A DNA stretch of 64,000 nt. Origin: Prostheceraeus crozeri (lineage: Eukaryota; Platyhelminthes; Polycladida; Euryleptidae). Where the stretch lies: assembly GCA_907163375.1 (NCBI GenBank), contig CAJQUW010015384.1:186001-250000 (forward strand), read 5' to 3'. Of this stretch, positions 1 to 13,800 are shown piece by piece. Position 1 is the stretch's first letter. The number at the start of each line of letters is the position of its first letter. The notes below the pieces were generated by a model. That model saw only the letters and a program-made list of their open reading frames with translations. It did no database searches and was not told the origin of the DNA. The translations under genes and the position numbers were made by a program.

Positions 1-239
1 TTATGAAACAATCTGTAGTTTCGCTTGATTAGAGAAAATTTAGAAAATTTCATTCTAACCAAAAATTTCAATCTGCGTTCAATTGGATTAACGTGTTTTT
101 CTTTGATAGTGTCTGACAAGAGGAACCAGATAGAACTCGGCAGACGTGCAGATTCGTGGTAGGCATAGAGTGTGCATCATTCTGTGAAAGTCTCATTTTC
201 GGTCTCATTCCCTGCTGAAACTCGTTTTGGTTGGCGGAC
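1..239 (+). mobile_element. Right arm of a TA-flanked foldback MITE (copy 2 of family at 22981-23679)
   Basis: Matches the right arm of the 22981-23679 element over about 220 bases, including ACTCGGCAGACGTGC and the outer end reading GGTTGGCGGAC before a TA (240-241). The left arm lies outside the window. Non-coding. Confidence 0.75.
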
Positions 240-344
240 TATATCGCGCGCATCAGAAGTGCGCGTTGGACGAGTAGTTTCGTGATAAGGGTGGACAGTA
301 CCAAACAGTTACACAGCTGCTTTGTAACCTACATAATCAAGTTC

Positions 345-530
345 ATCAACAATCATAGGCAGAGATAGCAATGAAATCTCTAGAACGGAAATGTAGCTTC
401 ATGCAATACACAAAAATCTAAATCTGCGCAATTCTATGCTTTTCATTGATTATTCATGCCTCAAGTTAATTCACCCGGCTGAGCCGCAACCTTGAGTCAA
501 TTTCTATTCTAGTCAACTTCAGATAAATAA
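345..530 (+). repeat. Interspersed repeat R1, copy 1
   Basis: Shares about 180 bases, imperfectly, with 7595-8790 (same strand, interrupted) and 10480-10705 (inverted). Landmarks are AATGAAATCTCTAGAAC, TTTTCATTGATTATTCATGC and GACCTTGAGTCAATTT-like blocks in fixed order. No coding capacity. Class unknown; possibly a MITE or SINE tail. Confidence 0.65.
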
Positions 531-1676
531 TATATTTCTATGTTTATCAACAACATAGATAGAACAGGGATGTCAATGATCTGCAAATGCCAGGTGAGAC
601 TGTTTTGTTATGGATTTCTGGTTCTGTCCATGTCACTAATGACGGGTGACTCATGGAGGCAATTGTGGATTAGTGAATACAATGAGGGATTCAGTATAGA
701 TTTTTGGCACAAATATAGATTAAATGAAGACTGTTTTTGTAGCATAGTGGGGAATAGAGCAGCTCATGACTGCTTGTAAAATTCAAGTGTCAATAAAGAA
801 GTTTTGTCCTTGTGTGCTACGCGGTTTACGGAAATGTGACAATTGTTACAAAACTGTCCACGTGCGCGACTGGCCATATAGCAAGACAGTCCGAGCGTAT
901 AAATGCATGAATGTTATGCACTTTCATTATTTCAAGGGAATTACCTGCTCTCACTATATAAGGGAACCAGTTATAAAGGCAAATCTCAGCGATTTAGATA
1001 GTTCCGGAAACTTTAGGAGGGGCTACAATTTTCTCTATTCAAATTGAATCATTGTCTTACACGAAGCTGTTATTGAAATGATAAACTTCGACTGCTAATC
1101 ATTCCGTAAAAAGCACTCATGAATCTAAAGGTCAAATAGTCATTGTCGGAATTCGTCATTTTCATTTTCAAAAAGTTTCGCACATATTCATCAAATAACG
1201 AAGTAATCGTATATGCTTCCAGATTCACAACTGGTCAAATTATTGAGTATCTAACAATAAGTCTTAAATGTAAATCAACTGTAAGCAAAAATTCGATTCC
1301 CAAACTATCAAATGACTGCACAGATTATCAACGTGTAAAGCAACTTGCACAAAGAAGGAGATTTCAAATAGGATTCAAAATATTAAATTTTCTGCAAATG
1401 TGTGAGCGAGGAACAGATTGTGGTATTTCTATCTATGAAATTGTTAGATATCAAATTTCAGTTTTCGAATAGAGGATTCTACACACATTAGCCACAGGCA
1501 TGCGGATTAGTGAAAGCGATAACCAAAAAATTTGTACCGTGTGTGACGTGTGGAGTCAGATTTTCGTCACTATCTGTAAATGAAGCGAAGATAGACAAAT
1601 GAATTGAATAATTCACATCTTGATAGCACTACAGGAAAAAATATGAATAATTGAGAGATTGATTCGTGAAACTTAC
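531..1676. other. TRPM intron sequence, nothing recognised
   Basis: AT-rich sequence downstream (3') of TRPM exon 11. Short open frames here show no splice borders or recognisable motifs. Confidence 0.5.
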
Positions 1677-1809
1677 AAGTGTATGGATTAGGCATTGTAT
1701 CTCCAGTGAAGATTTGAATGACGCGTCCAACGTGAATTAGAAGATCTTTGTCCATATTAGTTAGATGGGACTTCCTGCAGCACTTCACTAAATAATTCCA
1801 CCAAGGGGT
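1677..1809 (-). CDS. TRPM2-like exon 11 (residues 561-604; last exon in view)
   Basis: Encodes TPWWNYLVKCCRKSH and DLLIHVGRVIQIFTGD, like the TRPM2 MHHVAQVLRELLGDF segment. Acceptor ctattcag, donor gtaagt, leaving one base. No following TRPM exon was seen in the 1676 bases left of it, so the next exon is probably outside the window. Confidence 0.88.
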
Positions 1810-4800
1810 CTGAATAGAGAAATAAAATCTGGTGGAAAATTGCTACTTTATTGTTCGAAGGGTTACTATTACAGATTACTTATTTAATGCTTAGCCTTAT
1901 TAATAAGAATATTTTCTTAGGTGTGATCATATCACAAACTATACCTGGCACTGAAAGAGCAAAACATCATAAACAAAGACAACAATCATAGTTAGCTTTA
2001 AGAGATGTAGATGAGTCCACATTACTATTCAGATTCAAGAAATGAAACATAAATTTAGTGAATCAGAAAATCATGCCGATGAAAATTGAACCAAAAACCA
2101 TGAAATTTCAGGCAAGAAGAACAATAGGATCTCAGCTTTTCCACGAACACTTGCATTATAATGTGGTTCATGAAATTTCCTTGACAATCAGTTTAATTTC
2201 CGCTTAATTAAGATACCGGTTAGAAAATGTTCATTCCTTTGATATCTAATATAAGTTTCTTACTACTCATTCCCAGCAATTCAAAGGAATATAATATGCT
2301 ATTCAAATGAACAGTCACAAGTAATGAACTATCAAAGCTGATCAAAGCAGTAACGTAAATAAGCAAGTTAGGTTAAATCAACTGGACAATTATTTGATGT
2401 TCAAATCCGAAAAGCCAGCTGCTGGTTTCTTCTATTGGTAGGTCGATGAAGAGTGTGTAAGAATTTGTGCTTAATATGCAAAGAAATGAAAACTAATTAG
2501 GTGCATGAATATACATCCGATTGTGATATCGTCGCTGCGCATTAATGTGTCATAATCGAAATAACATTAACTGTTCTAGTATGGTATACGTGCATATCAG
2601 CTTTTTTATAAAAAAATGAATCGAACCAACAGCGATATTGCTAGAGAGGACGGTCTAGCATCAACTGTGAAAATAAGTGAACTATTGTTACAAATGAGTA
2701 ATTCAGTTATTTTCACTGTTTTAAATTATTTTCACATAGATTTCATTCACAAAAAATAAATCTCCGTGCGCCACATTTGTCTATGGTATAACTGCTACAT
2801 AGTCATAAAGGTGTTTTGCACGCGCAACTTTGTTTCTGACACTTTTCGATCCATGATGAGCCAGAAATGAAGGACAAAGAGAAAGAAGCAAAGACAAGCC
2901 TTCAATAATCGTGCTTCGTGCGTACAGACCTAGGATTAGGGCCCTAATCTTCCTGCTTTGAACTATTATTTTATGAATATCTTATGAATCCCGAGGGAAA
3001 GACTTCCTGCTTTCATTTATTCACCGCTACTTGCACTGAAGCCGCGATTTTCTGTTTACAGCGACGGCCGCTGTAAATACTTGGGCAAGAAGTTGGAGTT
3101 AGCCAGCGGCAAAACATGAAAGATCAGTAAATGATATTGTTTTGTTTGAATTACATCATGCAATATTTTGTTTAATTGTTAAATTAACAAATGTGTGATA
3201 CCTTAGCATGCAACAGTTTGAATCGATTTGATAAAATCAAAATTTGACGCCCACACCTTTTTTTTATCATTGAAGTACTAAATTTTTGATTAACTGTTAA
3301 AATCGAGCGATAAAATTTTCAACATTATCATTTCATTTGTTTCAGCGTAGTAATCCCTATCTTCTCAAAACTTGACTGAGTAAAATATAAAGAAAGAAAA
3401 TCATCCCCGCTAATAACGTCTCATTCGCATGTAGTGCTCACTTCGTTGACAGCGATTGTGAAGATAACTTGATATCTCAGAGAAAGAAAGGTGAGAAAGT
3501 CAGTTTCAGACGAAAGCGTCGAATTTTTTAAAAATAATGCAGTTCCCATCGTTTTTGATGGTTAGCCGTCCTATTTGGAAACACCACCAAAAATACCTCG
3601 TCGTGCAACTCTAGATCGATTCAACATCTCAATTGAGGAATCAAACACATATTTTGATTCATCGACCGACTCAGACCCGAAACCAAGAGGAAAAAGGAGA
3701 ATCAGAAACAGCCAAACCACAAAAGTATTCAGGTCAATAGGGATGTCCTTGAAGCTGTATATTAGCGCTCGGTTGTATTTACATATTTCATGAGGACAAT
3801 AATCTTCAACATGGGTTTTATAAAAATAGCTTGCTTAGTATTGGTTAAGTGCACAAAATATATGCATTAAACTTAAATAACAAAAATGAATATTACTTAA
3901 ATGTTAAATTATTTAAATAATTAAATCAGATATTAGAAAATTTACGCTTGCAAATATATAATAATTTTGAATTATTCACCTCTTTCTCAAATCTTTTTCT
4001 TTGCCACCATGCAAATTCTCATATAGCAATGTCTCGCAAGTTAATGGATGCGACCTGTGCTGCATTATTGTGCTATACCAATACCTTTCTTCAAGAAAAA
4101 CATGTAGACAAGCTTAATAAGTAATTAATTACCTTTAGACACTTGGAATAATTTTAAAAAATGAAATTAAGTCCAATTTCTTTGGCCAGACGATAAGCTT
4201 TATTGAATTTTTGATGCGCGTCATTTGTTAAAGTTAATGTGATATCTATTGCATGACTATCAAATTCTTATTCACAAAGATTCTGATGGTGCATTTCATA
4301 AAATTATCTGGATTTACATTGAAAATCTTCAAAAATTGCAAACAAATAATTCAATGATTCTCGCAAATAAGCTGGCAGTAAAACATGTTCATTACAAACA
4401 GGCACTTATGAAGGTGTTCCTTTCATAGAAGGAACGTTCATCTAAAGCTACAAAGCGTTTAATTACCGATACTTTAATATATGAACTTGCCGCAGAAAGC
4501 GATGTAATTTTATCAAGCTTACGAAAAGACTGAATTAACACTTGTATCAGAAACCGTATGTACTGCGTGATTACTTATACAAATGGAAATGGTGTAAATG
4601 TTTACCTATTATCATATCAGCTTCTAATTATGATCGCTTTTATCAATGAATAATTCCCGCAAGGGCCGCGACTCAAATAGTACCGCCAACCTCTTGCCCC
4701 AGTATTTTCTGACGAGCGACCATGTTATGATTTGTTTACCGGCTTCACGCACGTGTTGGTGAGAGCAGGCAGTCTTCCCTAATCCTAGGTCTGTGTTCGT

Positions 4801-7800
4801 GCGTCACCAGTCAGAGTCCACACAACAGCAATTTAGTAAATGGTAACTAAGAGATATGCATTGATCATCTCAGCTTATTATCCGGTGAGTGGCATGTAAA
4901 CAGTGTCGTCAGACGTACGTGTAAACGCCCCTTAGCCGTGCTAGCTCCTAGTTCCATTATTCAGAAGATACAGTTTTACTGTCTACAGAACATGTAATTT
5001 CATGCCTCGTCATCCTTATTTTAACTTGTTAGGCCACATATTTACCACTGTTAACCATGTTACCGTGCTGTAGTTTATTCATTTGATGCTTCTCTTGTCC
5101 TTTAGGACTGATGTCCTGACTTTATGACTCATGTCCTTTATGACTTTTTTAACTGTAGTCATAGCCGCAAATAACAGTTTCTCGTAGCTTTTGGTGCTGT
5201 AAGGATTCTCATTGTATTTCTAGTCGTTTGGTTTAGGTTTTGTTGCTGTTTTACCAAAGCCAGCCATCCAAAGATTTACTATTGACCTTATGTAGTATTG
5301 ATCTCTGCGCCATGTACAATAGGCAATATATCACTGACTTTACCTTCTTCATTGCTATTGTACATAGAAATCTAATCTAAATATTGCACAATTACAACAT
5401 AATTATATCACAACCGGCATCTCCAACGTAATTCAGTCAGTGGCTTGCGAAAAATGTGACATGCTATTTCATTCATGTTGTGCAAGCCAGTACAAACCTT
5501 CAATAGTAGTACCGATACTTCCAATGACTGAAAACAAATCGCCAGTATGCATGTGAATTGTTTGTGTAACAGTTGTCAAATAGACAGACAAAATATCGTA
5601 AAGCATATGGTACAGGAATATTAGGTTTTAGAATATCAGATTTTAAGCATCAACCACAAAAAATATGTCGAAGAAACACAAGTGGAATTGCTCCACAATT
5701 ATTTTTGTGGTTGATGTTTCGGGATGTTCATCAAATATGATGATGGCGCTACATCCATAACTACTAGCAGGTTTTGGCCAAGCAGCAGTGTTGATCAGAT
5801 ACTCTCCATCAATAATAAAAATAGCATTCTCAGGAAACGTCTAGTTTTTTTCTAATAGGAAAATATACCTTTAGTTCCGATCTCTCACAGAAATGTCGTC
5901 AAAAACAGACGGAGGACTGGAAGATAGAACATCACAGAAATGCGATTTCAGGTCATTCATTCCCTTAGACACACAGAACATTCGACTACATAAAGTACTT
6001 GAGTATTGACTGTGATTGCATCACGACTTTTTTGTCCTGTATGATTAAAAATTCTGATGTACTTTTAATGCTGTTTAGTTAATTATAAGAGGAAACCTCG
6101 TCAAATTCGAAATAACATTGTCGCAAATGACAAACAACTCACCTTGATATTTTCGATAATTTCTCTGAGCTCTTCAGCTTCTCTGCTCGTATGAATATCC
6201 ATGAGTGCCTAAAATAATGCGGAATGATAATCTACACATTCATGAAATAATGTTAAAAATACTTACATGGTGATAAAGATGTGTCAACCGTTCTTTCGTC
6301 AAGAAATTCTCGATACTGATACCATGATCAAGGAACAGTTCAACAAAGCCAGTCTGACCTTTCCTTAGGGCATTGAACATGGCATTGTCTAAATCGAGAT
6401 TCTGCGGAGGAAGGATAACGCATGTCATGTGATATTTCTAATAAAAAGAAACTAACTGACAGACATTTTTTTAATGATATGAGAATGACTAAAGCAGTTA
6501 AATAGTATACAAAATGCAAATTCATGACTTTGAAATATATTGCCTTGCAATGTAAAAGATGGAAAATATCTACGTACATTTATATTAGGTTGTAGCAAAT
6601 ATACATGTAACCCGTATATTCATGTACATTTACTTAGCAGTGCCCTTATGCGTAAGTAAATAGAATTTTCATAATGAAAAACAAAATTTATGGGTTGGTC
6701 CATGTTCTCCGCTTTGTTTTAATCTTACAAAAAATGGAATAATACGGATTAACTAGAAGGGATGCTGAGTCGGAATTATTTTCCGACTATGGCTCCGGAT
6801 ATAGAATAAAACTACGACTCCGAGGGTGGTATTTTTTAGACTTCCACTCCTCCTATGAAAATACCGACTCCGACTTCACATCCCTTTTCACGAAAACGGC
6901 ATTTAAAATTTCAATGAAACTACTCATATAAATTATCATGCTTGCTTTCGTGAAAGATATCTAACCACGATTTCCTACATCAATGGATTAAAGCAGTCCA
7001 TTTTGAAATGACTAGTACATTACATGTCTTAATTCGCATAGCATACAATACATTACGTTAAAAAACGACGATTAAAGCAGCGTTATCAGTGCATGTGGGC
7101 ATAAAATCTGTGGCAAGTCTAATATACCAAGTATGGATACATGCGTGTACGTCGGATATTTAAATGGCCCCTAGTCCTTAATTGAAAGAACATTAAGTTG
7201 AATTTTCGGTTCAACTATCTCATGTTGGCACATCAGAATCAAGATAGTGGGTACGCGCAGTAGGAAAACTTTTTACGACTCCGACTTCGCATCCTGCTAA
7301 CAAGGGTCACATAATAAACCAGGCGCTTCATTTGCTAGCATTAAATAACTACATATTTATCCTAGATTGGAGGTGAACCGTTGTCTTGGCTTAGTGAAGG
7401 TCCGAGCTCGTCTCCACCGAAGACTTCGGTTCGATTCCCAGGTCAGGCAAGTGCGGTCAAGGAATCAAGGGTGTTGGTGTATTTGATCCGCTTAGCAGTT
7501 GCCATTCTCTTTAAATATTCTATATTCATATCTCCAACTCTTGCTTAATATTACTGAAATTGCAATTTCAGATCACACAACACCGACCTACGGCCATCGG
7601 TGGTAGGCATAGAAATAGACAACAATGAAATCTCTAGAACAGAAATGTAGTTTCTTGCAATTCACAATAACGGCACATAAACACACACATTTTCACTTAG
7701 AAATACTTGTCAACCACTGTATGATTGGGTTAGAATCGGTGGGTAAATGCATTTTACATGACATTTGTCAAAAAACGTGTCTTTCGTCTGTAAAATCCTT

Positions 7801-10800
7801 AGTTCTGAACCGATTTTCATACTTTTTTATCTTGATCCTTAGGATCTCCTCTTTTTGGTCAAGATGAATTCAAATAAATCTAACCAAGTTTTCTTCATGA
7901 AAAATTTAGCTAAAGGCAGAAAAAATACCAAAAAAGCCTGTTCAAAGCATAGCTACTCTATCTTCGGTAAGAAATTTCGCTGTGATCTACTTATACAAAT
8001 TATACAAATGAAGCTATGTATCATGTGAAGGCGCATGAACCGTGCTTTTAATCAGACTATCATTTAGGATTGCATTTACATTTTTTTCAATTAGCCTTTG
8101 TCCCCAAAAAATTGTCTTCTGACCGATACCATTTTTTGTGTTCTGACCGATGCACATTTCTTAACTTACTCGTAGAAATGTTTTCATTTACTTTATGCTA
8201 CGAATTACATAATTTTTGTGTCTGGTTGTTGCAACAGAAAGAAAAATCAATTATGGATAATCACAATTGAAAAACTGTGAATTTAAATAAATGTTCTTTG
8301 CTAGTTCGACCAGACCTTTTGATTTTTCTCAAAATTTCACTACATTGCTGAAACCACATGCTTTATCTGGATTTCATGAAAAATCACGGAATTATCAAGA
8401 GCCATAATGCAATCATGCATGTGAATTTTTTTGATAGGACAATAATCATCATTTTCAAAATCTTGTTAATGGGTCAAAGTCTCCATCTGACCGAAACCAC
8501 AAAATTATCGGTCAGAAGACACATCAGATACATTATAAATACTCATTTGGTGTGGTAGCCACGATGATTTTCGAGTTCAACATTAAAAATTCACCATATA
8601 GGCAAATTTTCAAAGAAACCTCAGTGCGAAGTTGAAAAGACAAAAATTACCCGAAATATTGTTATATCAAACGGACCCCAGACACGTGTAATTCTAAGCT
8701 TTTCATTGATTATTCATGCCCAACTAAGTTTCCAGGCTGTGCCGCGACCTTGAGTCAATTTCCATTCAACTTCCGATAAAAAAAAAATTTCTGTGGTGGT
8801 AGATAGGCAACCATACTGACCTTCCAATCATCGACTTTGTCATCAGAGAATATTTCCTGTGCAGCCAAGTCGCATCGATTCATATCCATTGACAATGACA
8901 AGCGCATTTGTGCAGTCATATTATTGGAGCTTCGGAAGACAGCCAGAAGAATGGCGCGGTCCAATTCTTTGCTCACTCCATCAACATTGAAGACATGCAT
9001 TAGATGACGGTGTTCCTGCGTCATAGACAAGAGTTGCTTCGAATACCTTTCAAACTCCTTGGAGGTGATATTCCAGTCCTCGCGATAACAATTAAGCTGG
9101 TCGAGAATTTTCATCTTGATGTTGCCACTGGAAATATAGAGAAATCAGTTTCTAACTTCAACTGCTAGACAAATCTGTTAGTATTAACAGAAGTCTTAAG
9201 AATCGATCGTGATCGATAGGGATTACACACTATACATCAGTGCGATCCAGATTTGTAAGTGGACCGGGCTTGAGCCTGATATGTTTTTCAGAAAAGGGTC
9301 TGGGCCGGACCCGCCTGATAGAGCAGACCGGGTCTGAAAATTCAGGCTGGTCTATAAGTCTAAAACATCCACAATTCTGGTACGATCATTATCATTAGCA
9401 ACAGTATAAATATCTTTATATATAATACACTCACACGGGTGTCTTAGGATTCACGGATTCCAAGAGTTCACAGATGAGATCAGCACACCTCCCAGATCCT
9501 CGAATCACTACGACAGGTGTTTCTTCCATCAAAGCAAAGTAGGCAGTTTCTATAGTCTTCTTTCCTCCTTCTATAACTACCTGGACTACTGGAGATCCGC
9601 TTTCTGTAATTGATGACATCTGCATGTAATGTCGTTTAAGGAAGGATAACGCAATGAAAAATTGAGACATAACAGAAAGAAGATACCCGTCATTGAACTG
9701 AAACCATCCCAAAGCTCTAACAAAGTTAGATCATATCATCATCGTCCAACCGCGTGGTGGGTCGCTTAAATTTAACATTTGGAAATATTACAACAACGAT
9801 GCTATCATGGATGATAAATTACATAACCTAATATGTCATGGTCAGTGCATGTATTAGAGAGGAAAGTTAGTGTTAATTACAAAGGCCTTTAGCTCATTCT
9901 CTTCACGCACCCATGCATGGAAACTGAATGGTTGCATAGTCTGTACAGGCTTGCATTCACTGAGTAAATTTGAAACGTCAAAGAGAATGAAATAACGCCG
10001 CACCGAACAATTTCATACTTGTCGTGACCTAATAGAATTGCCTTCAAGAAGAATACTTAAGAAGAATGAAGTATAGGAGACAAAAGATAGAAAAAAGAAG
10101 CACAAGCCCTGCTGCTACACAGATCACTCTTTAATATAAGAATAAGCTTCGAGCGTACGTAATAGAGAAGTATATTCGTGGAGGAGATCACTTTCAAAAG
10201 ACTTTCGCAATCACAAAGCATAGTTTGAAAGTAAATGTCTCCCATTTGACAATATTAGATTTTGGCTAAGGAAACAGACTGGTCGCAGTTAAAATACTCT
10301 TGTACTGCGCTAGGGCTTATTACGACCAACTACGCTGGCTATCGTTAGGCGACTCGGATTGGATTTGCACATTTCTATTCCACAGCCGAGTGCTGATGCT
10401 ATGTCTTTCGATTGTGCTCTTCCAAAGGCGTCGCACGGATTGTGAAGTCGCATGCATGTGCGAATAGAAAAAGATTGTTTATCTGAAGTTGACTAGAATA
10501 GAGATTGACTCAAGGTCACGGCACAGCCGAGGAACTAAGTTGGGGCATGAATAGCCAATGGCAAGCTTAGACTTGCACATGTGACTGACTCTAAACCTAT
10601 GATAAAGTCGTTGACAAGTGCTTCGAAGCGATTTATGTACCGCTATTGTGTATTGCACGAAGCTTCATTTCCGTTCCAAAGATTTTATTGTTACCTATTT
10701 CTATCCGGATATGCATCTGATTAATGCCCATTGTTTTCTGCTCTCTGTTCATGAGTCATGACTGCATTGAAAGGAATGCGGCACTGATTCGGTGACTGAA

Positions 10801-13800
10801 ACTCTACGTCGCAATGTCATGTGCATTTCGCAAAGGAATTGAAGTGATTGATAATGATGGGGTCAGAAATATTGAGAATCTCAACAAGTAGGCATCAATT
10901 AATCTCTCGATGGGGTTATCATTTTCAATGTGCGCCGAAAATTAAAAACATCGGATAAAGTTGTCTTCTTCAAGCTAAGTAGTATTTAAGGCTTGAATTT
11001 GATCTTACATCTTACACAGTCAAGATCTAACAGTCACGTGCACAGTACGTAGGTCAGAAATACACAAACAATGCAAGAAATTTTCAAAACGAAAGTATTC
11101 TCTCCCGAACTATTTATGCCACAATAAAAGGTAAAGTACAATAAACAATGCAGCAAATGGATTACAGAATTTCGCGGTTAGCACTCACGAGACCACTATC
11201 TGGCATCCGACCAAAGATTGTAATTCATTATCCGGTGAACTTCCAGGACTACTTGATTTCATAAAAATTACGAGTTATTCGTATCTCGACTGTTTCTGAG
11301 AAATTTGAAATGAAATCAATGCAAAAGGTAATCAATTGCAGTTAATGGCTATTGATCGTGTTCAGCTAATAGCCATTTGTCTGTAAAACAATCGGCAAAA
11401 TACAATGGGAAACTGAAAAGAATTTTCTACTAAAAAATCATGAAGTGAATTATCCAGGCGTCCCTTTTTGTGTCACATTGCATAATATTTAACATGCACG
11501 ATTAATATTAGCAATCAATAATCGTGAGATCTCACAAGTGAACAGATTAATCGTGCTCAGCACTGATATAGAAGGCTTGAAAAGTAAAATTCCAATTTTT
11601 CTCTCTCCTCTGATTTATTGGCCAGCTCATAAAAAATGAAGTATGATTACAGTTCATCAGAGGTGTCAGTGCCACGAAGCGCCGGCTGCTTTAAATCATT
11701 GCTTCATTTTTTATGAAGTGAAATAAATCAATGGAGAGAGAAAATTAGAATTTTACTTATCAAAACTTCTATGTAAACAACCTCCTGTATATGACTATCA
11801 ACAGGCTCAGCACTGATATTCTATTAAAAGTCAACTACTTCACTTACTCATCATTGACACCATCTTTTTATGAATGAAGTTTTCGAATTCCGCTCTGAAA
11901 TTGAGTTCTTTATTAAATGATCTCTCACTGCCATCATCACATAGGATGAAATGTGTGTGATGAGGATCAAGAACTGCTTGTCCTTTCCCAGGATTTTCCT
12001 TGCAATTGTAATAATCAGCGATGTGCATTCCATCATCGGTTGCATTCTCCTACAAACCAAACATGAAAAAATTGATTATAGGACAGGGAAACACTTGTCC
12101 ATCTCATTTTGACATATTACAAAATGTTGCATAATGATTCACTAAGAAAATCGTCTGAATTCTCTACCTCTTCATACAAAGCGGATGCAAGAGTGTACTG
12201 CGACAACAGGACGTCGACTCTCAAAATTTCATCAAGCAAAACTGGCAGCACTCTCTCAACGCTTGCATCCCACAGCATCAATACGGTTGATCAAATCAAT
12301 TACATCAGCACAATGTGTCAGACAAACTTGCAGAAGTGCATTTCATCGAGTTATCTTATTGTTTGTGAGGCTTTCGAATGAGAGCATTCATTTAATTACT
12401 TCAGTATCATTTAAGTTAGCACGAAAACGAAAGATGGGAAAAAATATGACATTGATATTACCAAGGTTGCCATTGAGATGAAATATCAGACCCATATTCA
12501 TATCCACCATCTTTCTTGAGAATATACATGCACGTCTGTGGGGCGACATCAATTTTTCTATAATCTGCTTTGACAAAATAGCGAGATATATAGCTTACGT
12601 ATTCTGTACTCATGTTGTTAGCATTAGAACTAAGTTACATGTCATAGTATGCTCTAGACCGCAAGAGTCTGCCGACATTATCTAACAAAAATTTCGGCGT
12701 TTTTCGTTAGTGGAAAACCGTTTTTATTGTCCGGACAAGTTTCCTGCATCAACTTCATGAAGATCATTCCTCAAATATTGTGAGACACAAGTTCGGATGA
12801 ACCCATTTTACACATTCGCTCTGGAGGCATTCGAGAGGAAATATCAATCAATCATTTGGCATGGAATAGTGAATAAAATTGAACCGGAAATTCGTAAATT
12901 TCATAGATCGTTCGATTTTATATTTCGCACTTAAGAATTTAGACATACAATAATCTCAATTCTACCGGTTCAATTTCATTCAATAAATAATCCATACTAA
13001 AAGATTGATTGCTCTATCCTCTCCAACGCCTCCACACCACGGGAAAGAGCGAATATGCTGTCAAAAGAGTGTAATACGTGTCATTCGTACATGTGTCACG
13101 TAATACTTGAAGAATCATCAATCTGACCATGAATTGATGAAAGTTATTAACCTGTAACTCTGAATAATCGTCATCAAGTTGGCATCGTCTGCAAAAAGTA
13201 GCATTTTCTAATTATTACGCTCGTACATATACACTAGCTTAAACGAAACGTGATATTATTTAATGAATGACCGTAAAGATCAACTTACACTAGTATGCTA
13301 TTCGGAAATTGTATGCTAACTTATAGTAGCATGTGAATTGAGTATCTGGATATTACGTCTTTAAAGCGGTATGTGAAATCTGGCGGTAAAATCTGGCTGA
13401 TTTTCATCAGTACTTCATGATAACAATCTCATCGCAAGCACACAAGAGCTAGGAAAAGCACTTGGTATGATGTGATTTAGATGTTGCTAGCAAAAGTGGA
13501 TGACGATAATTTTTGCGTAAGATCGCGTTTCGGCTTTCAACGCAGACTTGAACATTCTTCCGTCCGAACTGCCATCTTGAAAACATTGAGCATGACATTG
13601 ATGCGCTCAAATTTGCGCCCTTGCCCTTCTTGCCCAAGACTCTGTCACTAGAAGTCATAAAATAACCGGGCTGAAGGAAATACTGAGACAACTTTTTGCA
13701 AGAAAATTCTTAGCTTTGTCTGTACTCGCATGCGTTTCTTCTCTATATATGAATGACCTTCTTTCTATATGTGGAGAGTTCAACATGTACTTTAAGCTTT

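Noticed and set aside
9240-9355. GC-richer GGGCCGGACCCG region with partial self-complementarity
   Set aside because: Pairing is patchy and no ends could be defined.
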